NCBI RefSeq assembly: GCF_001278945.1
Contig: NZ_LGRV01000003.1
Span: 1,488,001 to 1,552,000 of the forward strand
Origin: Lysinibacillus contaminans
Lineage (GTDB): Bacteria > Bacillota > Bacilli > Bacillales_A > Planococcaceae
Direction: 5' to 3'
Length of the DNA: 64,000 bases
The notes below the pieces were generated by a model. That model saw nothing but the letters and a program-made list of their open reading frames with translations. It was not told where the DNA came from and searched no databases. Position 1 is the stretch's first letter. The number at the start of each line of letters is the position of its first letter. Of the stretch, positions 63,683-64,000 are shown in pieces. A program made the position numbers and the translations under genes.

Positions 63683-64000
63683 CTATAAATTTTCTTCAAT
63701 ATATGTTTCTATATCGCCAACCATTGTATCAATAGGCACTTCGGATTCATCTTGATTGTACCCGCTATATTGCTTTACAAGTACACCCTCTTTATCGACT
63801 AAGAAAAATGTTACCATATGTGTTACTTGGTCTTCACCTGGACTTTTCTTGACTAATTGTTTTGTTGATTTCAGCGCGTACTGCTCTATATAAGTCTGCG
63901 TATAACCTGTAAGAAGATTCCATTTAGAATCATCTGGTACAGTATAGCGTGCTAAATAATCGTTTAAAACTTCTGGTGTATCCACTTCTGGATCTACTGA
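63683..64000 (-). CDS. SCO family protein, 5' part beyond window edge
   Basis: The C-terminal 105 codons of a thioredoxin-fold SCO1/SenC protein, open to the right edge. The visible part begins SVDPEVDTPEVLNDYL and includes the conserved copper-binding histidine in VTHMVTFFLVDKEG. SCO proteins deliver copper to cytochrome c oxidase or act as membrane thiol reductases. The CxxxC motif and membrane anchor lie outside the window. Confidence 0.88.
   Translation of the reverse strand, partial: SVDPEVDTPEVLNDYLARYTVPDDSKWNLLTGYTQTYIEQYALKSTKQLVKKSPGEDQVTHMVTFFLVDKEGVLVKQYSGYNQDESEVPIDTMVGDIETYIEENL

Noticed and set aside
1..64000. CRISPR arrays, prophage or tRNA/rRNA genes
   Set aside because: No regularly spaced direct repeats, phage structural genes or recognisable stable-RNA sequences were seen.

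Overview
The window is AT-rich, protein-dense, low-GC Gram-positive chromosome. Spore-related genes (a YheC/YheD-type ATP-grasp enzyme, a CotY/CotZ-like coat protein), a TnrA-like regulator, an OpuC-type osmolyte importer, a SwrC-type RND protein, a SasA/YwaC-type alarmone synthetase and ECF sigma/anti-sigma pairs point to an endospore-forming Bacillales. A palindromic intergenic repeat at about 37.05-37.23 kb resembles, from memory, repeats common in Lysinibacillus/Solibacillus, so a Planococcaceae-type bacillus is the best guess. I found no rRNA, tRNA, CRISPR array or prophage.

Layout. 0-4.7 kb: a Mur ligase cut by the window edge, a divergent stand-alone ATP-grasp ligase, a YheC/YheD ATP-grasp-Mur ligase fusion and a CotZ-like protein. 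4.8-11.8 kb: a truncated sigma factor, a TetR-regulated paired SMR efflux operon, an XRE/DUF2975 pair, several gene remnants, a polysaccharide deacetylase broken by one stop codon, purine nucleoside phosphorylase and a 55-residue lysine-rich protein. 11.9-18.4 kb: an OpuC-type ABC importer with a coupled 51-codon leader gene, an OmpR-type two-component system and a GH5 lipoprotein. 18.8-24.8 kb: a MITE, then the complete liv operon (livJHMGF, minus strand) divergent from a tnrA-like gene, with a perfect TnrA/GlnR box between them. 25-34 kb: an acidic-tailed protein, a MepRA-like MarR/MATE operon with three GTTAG palindromes, an aldehyde dehydrogenase, a GyrI-like protein and the RND pump.

34.1-38.9 kb: a peptide-antibiotic-type ABC module (ATPase, two ABC-2 permeases, two tiny membrane proteins) beside a two-component system. 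39.5-47 kb: an accessory, decaying zone with an IS256-family element, an amidohydrolase pseudogene, a chemoreceptor, a lipoprotein, SasA, a decayed DUF1801 duplicate and a remnant of tenI. 47-58.1 kb: DUF1801, an MFS transporter, a LysM glucosaminidase, acetyltransferases, an alanine symporter, a second inverted MITE copy, a DJ-1/WYL pair, an amidohydrolase and a racemase/acetyltransferase pair. 58.2-64 kb: a second chemoreceptor, DUF2691/DUF5316, a DinB-like protein, an ECF sigma/anti-sigma operon and a SCO-family protein cut by the window end.

The strongest candidates for undescribed biology are the ATP-grasp/Mur ligase cluster at the left edge, whose fusion enzyme resembles cyanophycin synthetase in domain logic but uses a spore-type ATP-grasp domain, and the 251/252-bp MITE family with a GC-rich structured core and intact target duplications. 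The most concrete regulatory prediction is TnrA activation of branched-chain amino acid uptake. All family assignments rest on reading motifs and remembered family sequences; no database search was run.
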